Shown one piece after another: positions 42,310 through 52,102 of a stretch of DNA of 64,000 nucleotides. The notes beneath the pieces were generated by a model, which saw only the letters and a program-made list of their open reading frames with translations, had not been told where the DNA came from and made no database searches. The position numbers and the translations under genes were made by a program. The stretch spans positions 1,798,001-1,862,000 of the forward strand of contig NZ_UFTA01000002.1 in the NCBI RefSeq assembly GCF_900445265.1, given 5' to 3'. Positions within the stretch are counted from its first letter, which is position 1. Each line of letters opens with the position of its first letter. This stretch comes from Anaerococcus octavius. GTDB lineage: Bacteria; Bacillota; Clostridia; Tissierellales; Peptoniphilaceae.

Positions 42310-42950
42310 TGGAATCATTTGCTAAGGGCATGTATAAATTGGGTGAAGTAATTTTATATGCTATTGTAAGTATGTTTTATAGTATGATCATACTTTTGCC
42401 CATATTTTTACTAAATTTATTTTTAACGGAAAATATTAGCAAGTATTTAGTTTTTTTTATTCCTCTAAGTGGACTTTTAGGATTTGCTTTAGAAAGACAG
42501 GCAAATTCTTTTACGGCTACTTTTGTAAATGACAAAAAAGCTTTCTCAACTTACTTTAAAGAAACTTTTGATGATGATATGCTTTCTAAATACTTGCTTT
42601 ATGTGTTACTTTTTTCCTTATATTTTTATGCGGATTCTTCTTTAAGAATAATTTCATTCACAAATGGTTTTGTTGGAATACTAACGATAATACTTTTGTA
42701 TTTTTATAGGGGGATTATATTTTATACAATACTTCAAATCTCTCATAGAAAATATATAGGTATTATTCAAACTATTAAAAATTCTCTCATACTTACATAC
42801 AGATATTTTTTCTATTCTATAATAGTTTATCTTGTATGGGAGCTTTTTGAAAGACTTATAATAAATAATAATTTTTGGCTGCTTATCTTTATCTTAATAT
42901 TTGCAGCTATGGTAAATACTATCAATGAATATGCTATTAGGAAATTATAG
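42309..42950 (+). CDS. DUF624/YesL-like membrane protein
   Basis: The 213-residue product has five to six membrane segments (GEVILYAIVSMFYSMIILLPIFLL; YLVFFIPLSGLLGFAL; YLLYVLLFSLYFYAD; and others). It resembles YesL/DUF624 proteins found in many Firmicute oligosaccharide ABC operons next to LplB/LplC-type permeases. Its start overlaps the ATPase stop by one base and the permease follows 11 bases later, so it belongs to the transport operon. Its exact role is unknown. Confidence 0.7.
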   Translation: MESFAKGMYKLGEVILYAIVSMFYSMIILLPIFLLNLFLTENISKYLVFFIPLSGLLGFALERQANSFTATFVNDKKAFSTYFKETFDDDMLSKYLLYVLLFSLYFYADSSLRIISFTNGFVGILTIILLYFYRGIIFYTILQISHRKYIGIIQTIKNSLILTYRYFFYSIIVYLVWELFERLIINNNFWLLIFILIFAAMVNTINEYAIRKL

Positions 42951-42961
42951 AGGAGGCTGTG

Positions 42962-43975
42962 ATGGAAGATAGACAACCAAAAGAACAGATGAAAGAAGCA
43001 GCTATTTCTAACCAACCTGGAATAGAAAATAAAAGAGAAGCAAAAAAGAAACCTTTTAAGCAAAGATTTAAAACAAATTTGCCACTTTTAGTATTTTCCT
43101 TGCCGGCTTTTATATGGTTCATAATATTTGCCTATTTGCCAATGTTTGGCTTGATTATACCATTTAAAAGATATAAGATTTTTTCTAAAAATTTCTTTTA
43201 TAATCTCTACAAAAGTGATTGGGTAGGTCTAGATAACTTTAAGTTTTTCTTTAGAAGTAAGGATGCATGGATAATTATTAGAAATACTATTGGATATAAT
43301 TTTATTTTTATAATTTTAAATATAGTTTTAGCTATGTTTACTGCCATTGCCTTATATGAGATTTTAAACAAAAAGGCTGCCAAATTTTATCAAACGTCTA
43401 TGTTTTTACCTCACTTTTTATCATGGGTTGTAATAAGCTATGCAGTTTTTGCATTTTTATCTCCTGATAAGGGATTATTAAATAGACTTTTAGTTAGTCT
43501 TGGTGGGGATAAGATTAACTGGTATACCAATACAAAGTTTTGGCCATTTTTTTTAGTACTTATTAATTCGTGGAAGGGTCTAGGATATAATACAGTAGTT
43601 TACTTATCAGCTCTTTCGGGTATAGATAGGACTTATTATGAAGCAGCAGCAATGGATGGTGCAACTAAGTGGCAGCAAACAAAAAAAATCACCATACCAC
43701 TTTTAAAACCTGTCATTATAATAATTTTTGTAACATCACTGGCGAATATATTTAGGGCAGACTTTGGATTGTTTTTCCAAGTGCCTAGAAACTCTGGTCC
43801 TTTATATAACGTCACAAATGTAATTGATACATATGTATTTAGAGCGCTTTTACAAACAGGAGATATAGGATTATCTTCAGCAGTTTCGCTACTACAATCA
43901 GTTGTTGGTACTATTTTAATTCTATTTTCTAATAAAATTGTAAAACGTTATGATCCTCAAAGATCATTATTTTAG
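42962..43975 (+). CDS. glycan ABC transporter permease (LplB/YtcP partner type)
   Basis: The 337-residue product has a cytoplasmic N-terminal extension rich in Lys/Glu, then six membrane segments (LLVFSLPAFIWFIIFAYLPMF first). The EAA loop is YYEAAAMDGATKWQQTKKI near residue 225, which docks with the ATPase. Its segment PLYNVTNVIDTYVFRAL near 285 is typical of LplB-like permeases for complex glycans. The ATG at 42962 has AGGAGG five bases upstream; the GTG just before it is too close. Confidence 0.92.
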   Translation: MEDRQPKEQMKEAAISNQPGIENKREAKKKPFKQRFKTNLPLLVFSLPAFIWFIIFAYLPMFGLIIPFKRYKIFSKNFFYNLYKSDWVGLDNFKFFFRSKDAWIIIRNTIGYNFIFIILNIVLAMFTAIALYEILNKKAAKFYQTSMFLPHFLSWVVISYAVFAFLSPDKGLLNRLLVSLGGDKINWYTNTKFWPFFLVLINSWKGLGYNTVVYLSALSGIDRTYYEAAAMDGATKWQQTKKITIPLLKPVIIIIFVTSLANIFRADFGLFFQVPRNSGPLYNVTNVIDTYVFRALLQTGDIGLSSAVSLLQSVVGTILILFSNKIVKRYDPQRSLF

Positions 43976-43983
43976 GAGCTTAT

Positions 43984-44910
43984 ATGCAAAAAGAAAAGAC
44001 ACAAAAAAAAGTATATGATCCTTTAAAAATAAGTAAAACTTCTAATGTAGTATTAAATATTGTATTAATACTTCTTACTATATCTGCTATACTACCATTT
44101 TTATTTGTGGTAATGATATCTATAACAGATGAAGCCACCATAAAATCAAATGGTTATTCCTTAATACCTGAAAAATTTTCCTTAGAAGCTTATAAGTTCA
44201 TATTTAAAAGTGGTGGGCAAATAGCAAGATCATACAAAAATTCAATTATTATTACAGTAGTAGGTGTAATACTTGCCCTAATTCTTACCACCATGTATGC
44301 ATATTCCTTATCCAGAGAAGATTATGAATATAAAGGGTTTTTTACCAAAGTATCTACAATTCCTATGTTATTTAGTGGAGGACTTGTAGCAAATTATTTA
44401 ATTATGACCCAGTTTTTGGGGCTTAAAGATTCTATGTGGGCTTTGATTTTACCAGGACTTGTTGGTTCATATAATATTATTTTAATGAGAACATATTTTC
44501 AAACAAGCATACCTCATGCGCTCGTAGAAGCTGCAACAATTGATGGGGCAAATGAGATGCAAATATTCTTTAAGATTATTTTGCCGCTTTCATTACCGAT
44601 AATTGCCACAGTTGGACTATTTTTAACTTTAGCTTATTGGAATGACTGGTATCAAGCTATGTTATATATTGATAGTGAAGATAAGATACCTGTTCAATAT
44701 ATGCTTATGAGAATTCAAAACTCAACAAACTTTTTGACACTTAGAAAAGATGCCTTGGGAGGACTAGCAGGTGAGATTAGAAAAACCCTGCCTCAAGAAT
44801 CTTTAAAGATGGCGATAGTAGTAATTACTACAGCACCAATCCTTATTGCATATCCATTTTTCCAAAGATATTTTATAAGTGGATTAACTTTAGGGGCTGT
44901 TAAAGAATAA
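43984..44910 (+). CDS. glycan ABC transporter permease (LplC type)
   Basis: The 308-residue second permease has six membrane segments and an EAA loop (ALVEAATIDGANEMQIFFKI near residue 180). LTLRKDALGGLAGEIRKTLP near 258 and the ending PFFQRYFISGLTLGAVKE are characteristic of the LplC/YtcP carbohydrate permeases. Eight bases separate it from the first permease. Confidence 0.93.
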   Translation: MQKEKTQKKVYDPLKISKTSNVVLNIVLILLTISAILPFLFVVMISITDEATIKSNGYSLIPEKFSLEAYKFIFKSGGQIARSYKNSIIITVVGVILALILTTMYAYSLSREDYEYKGFFTKVSTIPMLFSGGLVANYLIMTQFLGLKDSMWALILPGLVGSYNIILMRTYFQTSIPHALVEAATIDGANEMQIFFKIILPLSLPIIATVGLFLTLAYWNDWYQAMLYIDSEDKIPVQYMLMRIQNSTNFLTLRKDALGGLAGEIRKTLPQESLKMAIVVITTAPILIAYPFFQRYFISGLTLGAVKE

Positions 44911-44932
44911 ATTTTATATATAGGAGGGGTAT

Positions 44933-46429
44933 ATGAGAGTTTTTTCAAAAAGTGGGAAAGTTGCTATCTTGCTAGCCTTGTTAGTATCATTAGGAGCTTG
45001 TAGTAATCATGCAGAAAATGATGAAAGTAACTCTAAAAATCAAGTAAAGCAGCAAGAAAATAATTCAAATGAAGTGCCTACATTAGTTTATTACAATGTT
45101 GGACCACCACAAGCAGACACAGATGAGGTAGCAGAAAGTATAAATCAATACTTAGATAACAAGGATGCAGGATATCATATAAGTTTCCAATATTTTGACT
45201 GGGGAGATTATCAGCAAAAATTGCAATTAGCATCCAATGCTGGAGACGATTGGGATATAGCATTTACTGCTAGTTGGGCAGGACCTTATAAGAATATGGC
45301 AGAAAATGGTGCGTTTTTAGACATAACAGATCTTATAAAGGAAGATGGGAAGGCTATTTTAGATTCTGCTTCTGATGAAGTTATAAAAGGAGCTAGTATA
45401 AATGGCAGACTTTATGGAGTGCCAGCTACAGCAGAAAATATAGTACCGGCTGATTATTTTATTTGGAATAAAGAGTATGTGGATAAATACAATATTCCTA
45501 TTGATGATATAAAAACAGAAGCTGACTTAGAACCATATTTAAAGGAAGTTAAAGAAAAAGAAGCTAATGTAGAATATCCATTTGTTGTACTTAGCGACTA
45601 TATATTCCAAACAGAGAATCCACAGTCTGAGGCAACTCCAGGTGTAGCAGTAAAAAATGAAAATGGAAAGCTTATTGCATATAACAAATGGGCAAACCAA
45701 GAAGTAAAAGACTTAGCCTTTACTATGAAAGATTATATGGACAAAGGTTATATAGATCCGTCAGCTCCACAGCTAGAAGCTGCCAATGCCCAATCAGGGG
45801 ATACTTTTCTTGTAGCAAAAGGTGAAGGTGGAGTAAATCCTGATAATATATGGTCCAGAAGCTATGATACTGAAGTAGTTTCTTCATTTGCAGAAGATAA
45901 AGCCTTAGTTACAAATGAAAAAGCAACTGGATCGCTTGCAGCAATAAATTCTCAAAGTGAACATGCCAAAGAATCTATGGACTTTTTAAATAGAATGTAT
46001 AGTGATCCAGAACTAATGAGATATTTAGTTTATGGTATAGAAGGCAGACACTATAATTTAGTTGATGATAAAGTTGATATTATAGAAGATAGCGGCTACG
46101 AAGTACCTGGATTTACATTTTTAGCATCTGAAATGATGACACCAACTGTAGATGCTAACACAGATGAAAAAGATAAAAAACAAATGCTTGATACATACTT
46201 AGACAGAGTAGAAGCTTCACCAATTTTAGGATTTAACTTTGATAAGACTGGCAATGAAAAAGAAGCAGAAAATGTAGAAGAAGTCATTGAGCAATACGAA
46301 AGAGATATAAAAACTGGAGCCTTTAGCGAAGAATACTACCAAGAGTTTTTAGAAAAACTTGACATTGCAGGCATAGATAAATTAGTAAAAGATGTTCAAG
46401 AACAATTAGATAAGTGGGAAGATAAATAA
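44933..46429 (+). CDS. glycan-binding lipoprotein of the ABC transporter (copy 1)
   Basis: The 498-residue extracellular binding protein has a lipobox SLGAC (Cys near residue 23), a Ser/Asn-rich linker and a bilobal domain with YFDWGDYQQKLQLASNAGDD near 85. A helical C-terminal domain of the DUF3502 type spans about 355-498 (SPILGFNFDKTG, KTGAFSEEYYQEFLEKLD). It probably captures N-glycan-derived oligosaccharides. It shares the fold and many identical blocks with the next gene, so the locus has two receptors for one permease pair. AGGAGG precedes the ATG. Confidence 0.9.
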   Translation: MRVFSKSGKVAILLALLVSLGACSNHAENDESNSKNQVKQQENNSNEVPTLVYYNVGPPQADTDEVAESINQYLDNKDAGYHISFQYFDWGDYQQKLQLASNAGDDWDIAFTASWAGPYKNMAENGAFLDITDLIKEDGKAILDSASDEVIKGASINGRLYGVPATAENIVPADYFIWNKEYVDKYNIPIDDIKTEADLEPYLKEVKEKEANVEYPFVVLSDYIFQTENPQSEATPGVAVKNENGKLIAYNKWANQEVKDLAFTMKDYMDKGYIDPSAPQLEAANAQSGDTFLVAKGEGGVNPDNIWSRSYDTEVVSSFAEDKALVTNEKATGSLAAINSQSEHAKESMDFLNRMYSDPELMRYLVYGIEGRHYNLVDDKVDIIEDSGYEVPGFTFLASEMMTPTVDANTDEKDKKQMLDTYLDRVEASPILGFNFDKTGNEKEAENVEEVIEQYERDIKTGAFSEEYYQEFLEKLDIAGIDKLVKDVQEQLDKWEDK

Positions 46430-46501
46430 ATTTAATTAGATTTTAATTAAGGTATATATTTATATCTTATTAAAATAATATATTTTCATAAGGAGAAGAG
46501 T

Positions 46502-48037
46502 ATGAAAACATTTGATTTGAAAAGAAAATTTGCTTTGATTTTAGCATTAGCACTTGGAGTTACAGGTTGTGGAAATAACGCTGAGAATAAAAATGCTGAT
46601 AGCGGTGAAAAAGAAACTACAAGCTCAGAAAAAGCTGATGATCTAACAACAAGTGATAGTGGTGATATACCTACATTAACATATTTTAATATAGGAGAAG
46701 AACCAGTTAATCACCAAGAGGTAGTAGATGCAACAAATGAATACCTAGATAGCTTAGATGCAGGATATCATATAAATACGGTATTTTATGACTGGGGCGA
46801 TTACCAACAAAAATTACAACTAGCTGTAAACTCTGGAGAAGATTGGGATTTAGCTTTTACATCTAGTTGGGCAGGACCTTATAAAACTCTAGCAGACCAA
46901 AACGCTTTTTTAGACTTGACTGACTATTTAGATAATGAACTTAAAGGCGCTAAAGAATTAATAGATGATAGGATGATTGAAGGTACAAAGATAAATGGAC
47001 CTTTATATGCATTACCAGCAGCATATCCTGGAGTAGTTGCAGCTAATCAATTTGTATGGAACAAAGAATATGTAGAAAAGTATGATATACCATACCAAGA
47101 TATACAAAATACTACACAACTAGAAGAATATTTAAAAGAAGTAAAAGATAATGAAGATCAAGTTGAATACCCATTCAATGTTGCAAGTGACTTTTTACTA
47201 GCAAGAGAAAATCCTGCTTTTGAAGTTGAAAAAGGTATAGGAGTAAAAGAAGAAAATGGCAAATTAATAGCCTACAACCTTTATAAAGATCCTGACTTTA
47301 AGGCAGAGATTGATCAAATGAAAAAACTTTATGACGATGGATTAATAAATCCAGATGCACCACAAATCCAAGCCGATGAAGCAAAAGGGGCCTATGAAGC
47401 ATCCCTTGTAGGAGAATACGAAGGAGAACCTGGATCAGAGGCTATTTGGTCAACTGAAGAAGAACCAAAAGTAGCTTCTATAATAGGAGAATCTATCATT
47501 GTAGATAATGAGAAAGCTACAGGAAAATTAGTTGGAATCAATAGCCAATCTGAGTATAAAGATCAAGCTTTAGACTTTGTTGAAAGAATGTTTACAGATA
47601 AAAAACTTCAAGACCTATTATCATACGGTATTGAAGGTGTAGATTATGAATTAAAAGATGGAAAAGTTAAAAAGCTTGGAACAAAAGATGAAGTATACGA
47701 TGTAGCAAGCTTCCAATACTTATCAATGTTTAATAGAACTCCTATGGCAGATGGTGTAGGAATTGGAGATCCTGAATTTGATGAAGAAGTAAAAGAATTT
47801 GAAGATAAGTTAGTAGCTTCACCAACTCTAGGATTTAGAGTCGATAAAACAAATATCCAAGGTGAATTAGAAAATGTTCAAGCTACAATTGAAAGATATT
47901 ACAACAATCTTAAAACTGGAGCATTTGATGATGCTTACTATCAAGAGTTTTTAGACCAACTGGACACAGCAGGCATTGATAAAGCAATAGAAGAAATCCA
48001 AAATCAACTTGACACTTTCAGCAGTGAAAATAACTAA
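46502..48037 (+). CDS. glycan-binding lipoprotein of the ABC transporter (copy 2)
   Basis: This 511-residue paralogue of copy 1 has a lipobox ending VTGC near residue 23, a longer acidic linker, and the same DWGDYQQKLQLAVNSGEDWD block near 95. The C-terminal DUF3502-type domain contains SPTLGFRVDKTN and KTGAFDDAYYQEFLDQLD. Residues in the presumed binding cleft differ (AAYPGVVAANQFVWNKEYV against ATAENIVPADYFIWNKEYV), so the two may prefer different glycans. Its own strong ribosome site (AAGGAGAAG) and the hairpin after it suggest extra expression. Confidence 0.9.
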   Translation: MKTFDLKRKFALILALALGVTGCGNNAENKNADSGEKETTSSEKADDLTTSDSGDIPTLTYFNIGEEPVNHQEVVDATNEYLDSLDAGYHINTVFYDWGDYQQKLQLAVNSGEDWDLAFTSSWAGPYKTLADQNAFLDLTDYLDNELKGAKELIDDRMIEGTKINGPLYALPAAYPGVVAANQFVWNKEYVEKYDIPYQDIQNTTQLEEYLKEVKDNEDQVEYPFNVASDFLLARENPAFEVEKGIGVKEENGKLIAYNLYKDPDFKAEIDQMKKLYDDGLINPDAPQIQADEAKGAYEASLVGEYEGEPGSEAIWSTEEEPKVASIIGESIIVDNEKATGKLVGINSQSEYKDQALDFVERMFTDKKLQDLLSYGIEGVDYELKDGKVKKLGTKDEVYDVASFQYLSMFNRTPMADGVGIGDPEFDEEVKEFEDKLVASPTLGFRVDKTNIQGELENVQATIERYYNNLKTGAFDDAYYQEFLDQLDTAGIDKAIEEIQNQLDTFSSENN

Positions 48038-48041
48038 TATT

Positions 48042-48074
48042 AAAGACTTACACTTTTGTGTAAGTCTTTAATTA
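48042..48074 (+). terminator. hairpin after the second binding protein, full or partial terminator
   Basis: AAAGACTTACAC (48042-48053), loop TTTT, GTGTAAGTCTTT (48058-48069), then TAATTAT. The stem is perfect but the T run is short, so it may protect the upstream mRNA or only partly stop transcription into the glycosidase genes. Confidence 0.75.
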
Positions 48075-48158
48075 TAAATAGCAAAATGAACTTATTTTCA
48101 TTTTTAAATTAGGATTAAAGATAATTAAAAAATATTTTCAATATTAAAAGGAGTTTCT

Positions 48159-49460
48159 ATGACAGAAATTAAAAAAGGTGTCATTGAAGGTTTTTATGGA
48201 ATACCATGGACTTTTGAACAAAGATATTCTATGATCAATTTCTTATCGGATATAAACATGAACCAATATATATATGCACCTAAAGATGACCCTTACCACA
48301 ATGTAAAATGGAGAGATTTATATCCAGATAATAAGCTTAATGAACTAGAAAAATTAGCAAAACTTGCTCAAAGAAAAAATATAAACTTTGTCTGGGCCAT
48401 ACATCCAGGTCAAAACTTAATTGATTTTTCTGATTATAAAAACGAAATAGAGCGTATATATAAAAAATATGAACAATTACATAATATAGGAATAAAATCT
48501 TTTGCCCTTTGTATGGATGATGTTGATCAAAATAAGGCTTATGAGCAAAGAGAATATCATCTGCAATTAGTAAAAAATATATTAAATTTTATCTCTGATT
48601 TTGAAAATAGAGAATTACTCTTTGTCCATCCATGGTACAACCAAAGCTGGATTGATGATAAGGCATGCTCATATTTTGACTTATTTAAAAATATTAAAAA
48701 CTTAAAAATAATGTGGACAGGTTATGATGTAGTAGCTCCTTTAAGATATGATGCAAATGAAGAATTTATAAAACTTGCTAACCAAAAACCAAATATATGG
48801 TTTAATTGGCCGGTAAATGATTATAAAAGAGATCAAATATTTATGGAAGTATTTGAATTTTTTGATAGCAGATCATTAAATTTTGATTCATTTTTAATAA
48901 ATCCTATGAATCAAGCAGAACTTTCCAAACTATCCATTTTTCAGATAAATGAATATTTAATAAATCCGAGTAATTATAAGGCAATAGAAGTCTTTAAAAA
49001 AGGACTTAGCTATTTAGATAAAGATGTAGCAGATGATTTATATTTAATAGCAGATTCTTTCTTTGGATCAGATATCTATAATAGAGAAGAAAATAAAAAG
49101 TACTTAGAAGATAGTAGGATAGCAGCTGCTTTCAAAGCAAGAGATTATGAAAAAATAATTTACTTGATAGACCAAAAATTAGAAGCAATTGATAATTATG
49201 AAAGTAATTATAGCAACAAAAATCTTTATAATGAAGTAATTTCATTTTTCACAAGTTTAAAATACTTATTAAAAGCTGCTAAATGTGCTATAAATAAAGA
49301 TTATTATAAAGCTGCTGACTTTTATAATAAATCTAAAGAATGTAAGGTAAGAATTTACAAAGAGTTTAGCTTAGATGAAATAGAAGATAGAGTAGTTAAA
49401 ACATCTAGCGTTTTAGAAGAAATTTATAAAAAACTAATGGAAAGCAAAGAGGACTTATGA
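48159..49460 (+). CDS. GH84-type beta-N-acetylglucosaminidase, cytoplasmic
   Basis: The 433-residue product opens with KKGVIEGFYGIPWTFEQR and NQYIYAPKDDPYH, the hallmark of the GH84 (hyaluronidase/O-GlcNAcase type) barrel. The paired catalytic aspartates are in FALCMDDVD near residue 118, and WFNWPVNDYKRD near 215 is also conserved. It lacks the N- and C-terminal accessory domains and the signal peptide of secreted family members, so it is the minimal catalytic form acting on imported sugar chains. The start has AAGGAG. It overlaps the GH38 gene by 4 bp (ATGA). Confidence 0.9.
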   Translation: MTEIKKGVIEGFYGIPWTFEQRYSMINFLSDINMNQYIYAPKDDPYHNVKWRDLYPDNKLNELEKLAKLAQRKNINFVWAIHPGQNLIDFSDYKNEIERIYKKYEQLHNIGIKSFALCMDDVDQNKAYEQREYHLQLVKNILNFISDFENRELLFVHPWYNQSWIDDKACSYFDLFKNIKNLKIMWTGYDVVAPLRYDANEEFIKLANQKPNIWFNWPVNDYKRDQIFMEVFEFFDSRSLNFDSFLINPMNQAELSKLSIFQINEYLINPSNYKAIEVFKKGLSYLDKDVADDLYLIADSFFGSDIYNREENKKYLEDSRIAAAFKARDYEKIIYLIDQKLEAIDNYESNYSNKNLYNEVISFFTSLKYLLKAAKCAINKDYYKAADFYNKSKECKVRIYKEFSLDEIEDRVVKTSSVLEEIYKKLMESKEDL

Positions 49461-52087
49461 AAAAAACAGTTCATATAATATCCCATACTCATTGGGATCG
49501 AGAATGGTATATGCCTTTAGAAAATCATACTATGAGATTAGTAGATCTTGTTGATGATGTAATAGAGGCTTGTGAAGATGAAAGCTTTAAGTACTTTCAA
49601 TTTGATGGTCAATACTTACCCATAGAAGATTATTTAAAAGTAAAACCAGAAAATAAAGAAATCCTCTATAAACTAATAAAAGATGGAAAAATAATTATAG
49701 GTCCTTGGTATATTTTGCAAGATGCATTTTTGACTTCTGCTGAGTCTAATATAAAAGATTTACAACTAGGTCTTAAAAAGTCTAAAAAATTAGGAAAGCC
49801 TGCGCAAATTGGATATTTCCCAGATACTTTTGGAAATATTGGCCAAGCTGCTCAGATACTTAATAAAGCAAATATAGATGTTGCATATTTTGGCAGGGGA
49901 GTAAAAGCTACTGGGTTAAACAATGTAGTTGTAGAAGATTTTACATCCAAAAATTCGGAATTATTTTGGCAAGCTCCAGATGGCTCGCAAGTTTTAGGCA
50001 TTCTTTTTGCTAATTGGTATTGCAATGGAGTAGATATACCAATGGCAACTGCTAGGCTCAAAAAATATATGGATCAAAAAATAGCAGATATGGAAAAATA
50101 TGCATCCACTAACCAACTTCTTTTAATGAATGGCTGTGACCATTCGCCAGTTCAAAAAAATATAGGAAAAATAATTGAAAAAGCAAATAGCCTATATGAT
50201 GACTATGAATTTATACACTCGAATTTAGATAAGTATTATGAAGCCGTAAAAAAAGAAATTGATCCAAATAAACTTGCTACAATCAAAGGAGAATTGCGTT
50301 CTCAAGCTACCGATGGCTGGTATACCTTACAAGGCACTTCATCATCTAGGTACTATTTGAAAAAAGCTAATAAAACTTTAGAGATGAGACTTGAAGAAAT
50401 TAGCCAACCTTTATATACAATTTTTGTAAATAAGGAACTATATCCTAATGATAGTTTTGATTATATCTATGAAAGATTAATTTCAAACCATCCTCACGAT
50501 AGCATATGTGGCTGCTCAATAGATTCAGTACATGATGGAAACGAAAGAAGATTTAAAGATGCTGGTGAGGCCTTAGACTATTTGGATGATAAGGCAAGGG
50601 AATTCATTGCAGATAATACTTATAATGATTCTGACGATATAAGTTTTGCTATAATAAATACCCTTCCTTATAAAAGAAGCAGACTAGTTAGTGTTAATTT
50701 GGATTTTAAAAAAGAATATTTTGGAGAAAACTTTAGAAAAGTTGTCAATGAATTAAAGGCTATAAGCTTACCAGAGCTAAAATTGATAGATGAAAAGGGA
50801 TGTGAAATAGCAGCCGAGATAAGAGATATGGGAACTAATTTTTCCTATGAACTGCCGGAGGATTCATTTAGAAAACCATATTTTACAAGGCAGGTAAATG
50901 TAACATTTTTAGCAGATATAGATTCTTATGAGAAAAAAATCTTTAGGCTAGTAAAAGGAGATGGCAAATTTAAAGATTTAAAAGTAAAAAAAGATGTAGT
51001 TGCAAATGATTATTTTGAGATTAAGATAAATGATAATGCTTCTTTAGATATTACTGATAAAAATACAGGTAATGTATACAAAAATATTTTTATGATAGAA
51101 GATAGTGGAGATATAGGCAACGAATATATTTATAGGCAGTCTTATGATAAAAAAAGAATCTTAGGTGGCAAACTGATAAGTAAAGATATTCACAAAAGTT
51201 CAGATAAATTTACTATAAAATTAAAAGAGAAGATATCCATTCCAAAATCAGCGGCAGCTAGCTTAAAAGAAGAACAAATAACCCTTGTAGATATCACTAA
51301 CAGAAAGTCTAACAGATCAGAAGAATATGTTGATATGATAGTTGAAAAAACTATAAGTATTTATGATAAAAAAAGAACTATTGCTTGCCATATAAAGCTA
51401 AAGAATGTTGCTAAAGACCATAGGGTGAGGATACTTTTTGGTCATAGTTTAGATACTTCAGTTATTCATGCAGAATCTATTTTTGAAACTGTAAAAAGAG
51501 ATATGTATCCACCAAAAACATGGGTAAATCCTGATTATTCTCAAAATCTAAATAGATATGTTCAAGTAAAAGACGAAAAAGACAAAGGATTTACTATTTC
51601 TAGCTTAGGTATAGCTGAATATGAGCAGGTAAAAAATGAAGGCTTGTATCTAACCTTATTTAGATCTATTGGGGAATTAGGAGATTGGGGATATTTTCCA
51701 ACACCAGAAGCTCAACTTTTAGGAGATAAGGGAGAAATGGAATTTGATTTATATGTAGATATATTTTCTGAAAAAGCTAATACATCTATTCAAAGAGCCT
51801 TGGCTGAGAGAGTGCCATTTTTTGATGTTAAGCTAGGTAAAAATATTGCAAATCAAAAAGAAAATATAATCCCAAATGTAGATCTTGGAGAAAACCTATA
51901 TTCAGTCCTTTACAGAAATGATAAGAAAGAAGCAATTTTTAGAGCTTATAATCCAGACGATAAAGAAAAAAATATAAATGCAGATGGTGTAATATATAAT
52001 ATTTTGGGCGATAAAAAAGAAGAAAAAACAGTAGATAAAAATACCCTAGATGCCTTTGAAATTAGAACCATTAAGTTAGATATATAA
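49457..52087 (+). CDS. GH38 alpha-mannosidase, cytoplasmic
   Basis: The 876-residue product is a zinc-dependent alpha-mannosidase. HIISHTHWDREWYMPLE at the N terminus gives the zinc ligands HxH and Asp. The nucleophile aspartate is in IGYFPDTFGNIGQ near residue 122, and a further zinc His is in SNHPHDSICGCSIDSVHDGN near 345. The barrel and three-helix bundle (about 1-400) are followed by beta domains (to 876). There is no signal peptide. It resembles bacterial MngB-like and streptococcal enzymes that cut alpha-1,3 or alpha-1,6 mannose. Coupled to GH84 upstream and, after 15 bases, GH125 downstream. Confidence 0.95.
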   Translation: MKKTVHIISHTHWDREWYMPLENHTMRLVDLVDDVIEACEDESFKYFQFDGQYLPIEDYLKVKPENKEILYKLIKDGKIIIGPWYILQDAFLTSAESNIKDLQLGLKKSKKLGKPAQIGYFPDTFGNIGQAAQILNKANIDVAYFGRGVKATGLNNVVVEDFTSKNSELFWQAPDGSQVLGILFANWYCNGVDIPMATARLKKYMDQKIADMEKYASTNQLLLMNGCDHSPVQKNIGKIIEKANSLYDDYEFIHSNLDKYYEAVKKEIDPNKLATIKGELRSQATDGWYTLQGTSSSRYYLKKANKTLEMRLEEISQPLYTIFVNKELYPNDSFDYIYERLISNHPHDSICGCSIDSVHDGNERRFKDAGEALDYLDDKAREFIADNTYNDSDDISFAIINTLPYKRSRLVSVNLDFKKEYFGENFRKVVNELKAISLPELKLIDEKGCEIAAEIRDMGTNFSYELPEDSFRKPYFTRQVNVTFLADIDSYEKKIFRLVKGDGKFKDLKVKKDVVANDYFEIKINDNASLDITDKNTGNVYKNIFMIEDSGDIGNEYIYRQSYDKKRILGGKLISKDIHKSSDKFTIKLKEKISIPKSAAASLKEEQITLVDITNRKSNRSEEYVDMIVEKTISIYDKKRTIACHIKLKNVAKDHRVRILFGHSLDTSVIHAESIFETVKRDMYPPKTWVNPDYSQNLNRYVQVKDEKDKGFTISSLGIAEYEQVKNEGLYLTLFRSIGELGDWGYFPTPEAQLLGDKGEMEFDLYVDIFSEKANTSIQRALAERVPFFDVKLGKNIANQKENIIPNVDLGENLYSVLYRNDKKEAIFRAYNPDDKEKNINADGVIYNILGDKKEEKTVDKNTLDAFEIRTIKLDI

Positions 52088-52102
52088 TTAGGAGGCTAAT
52101 AT

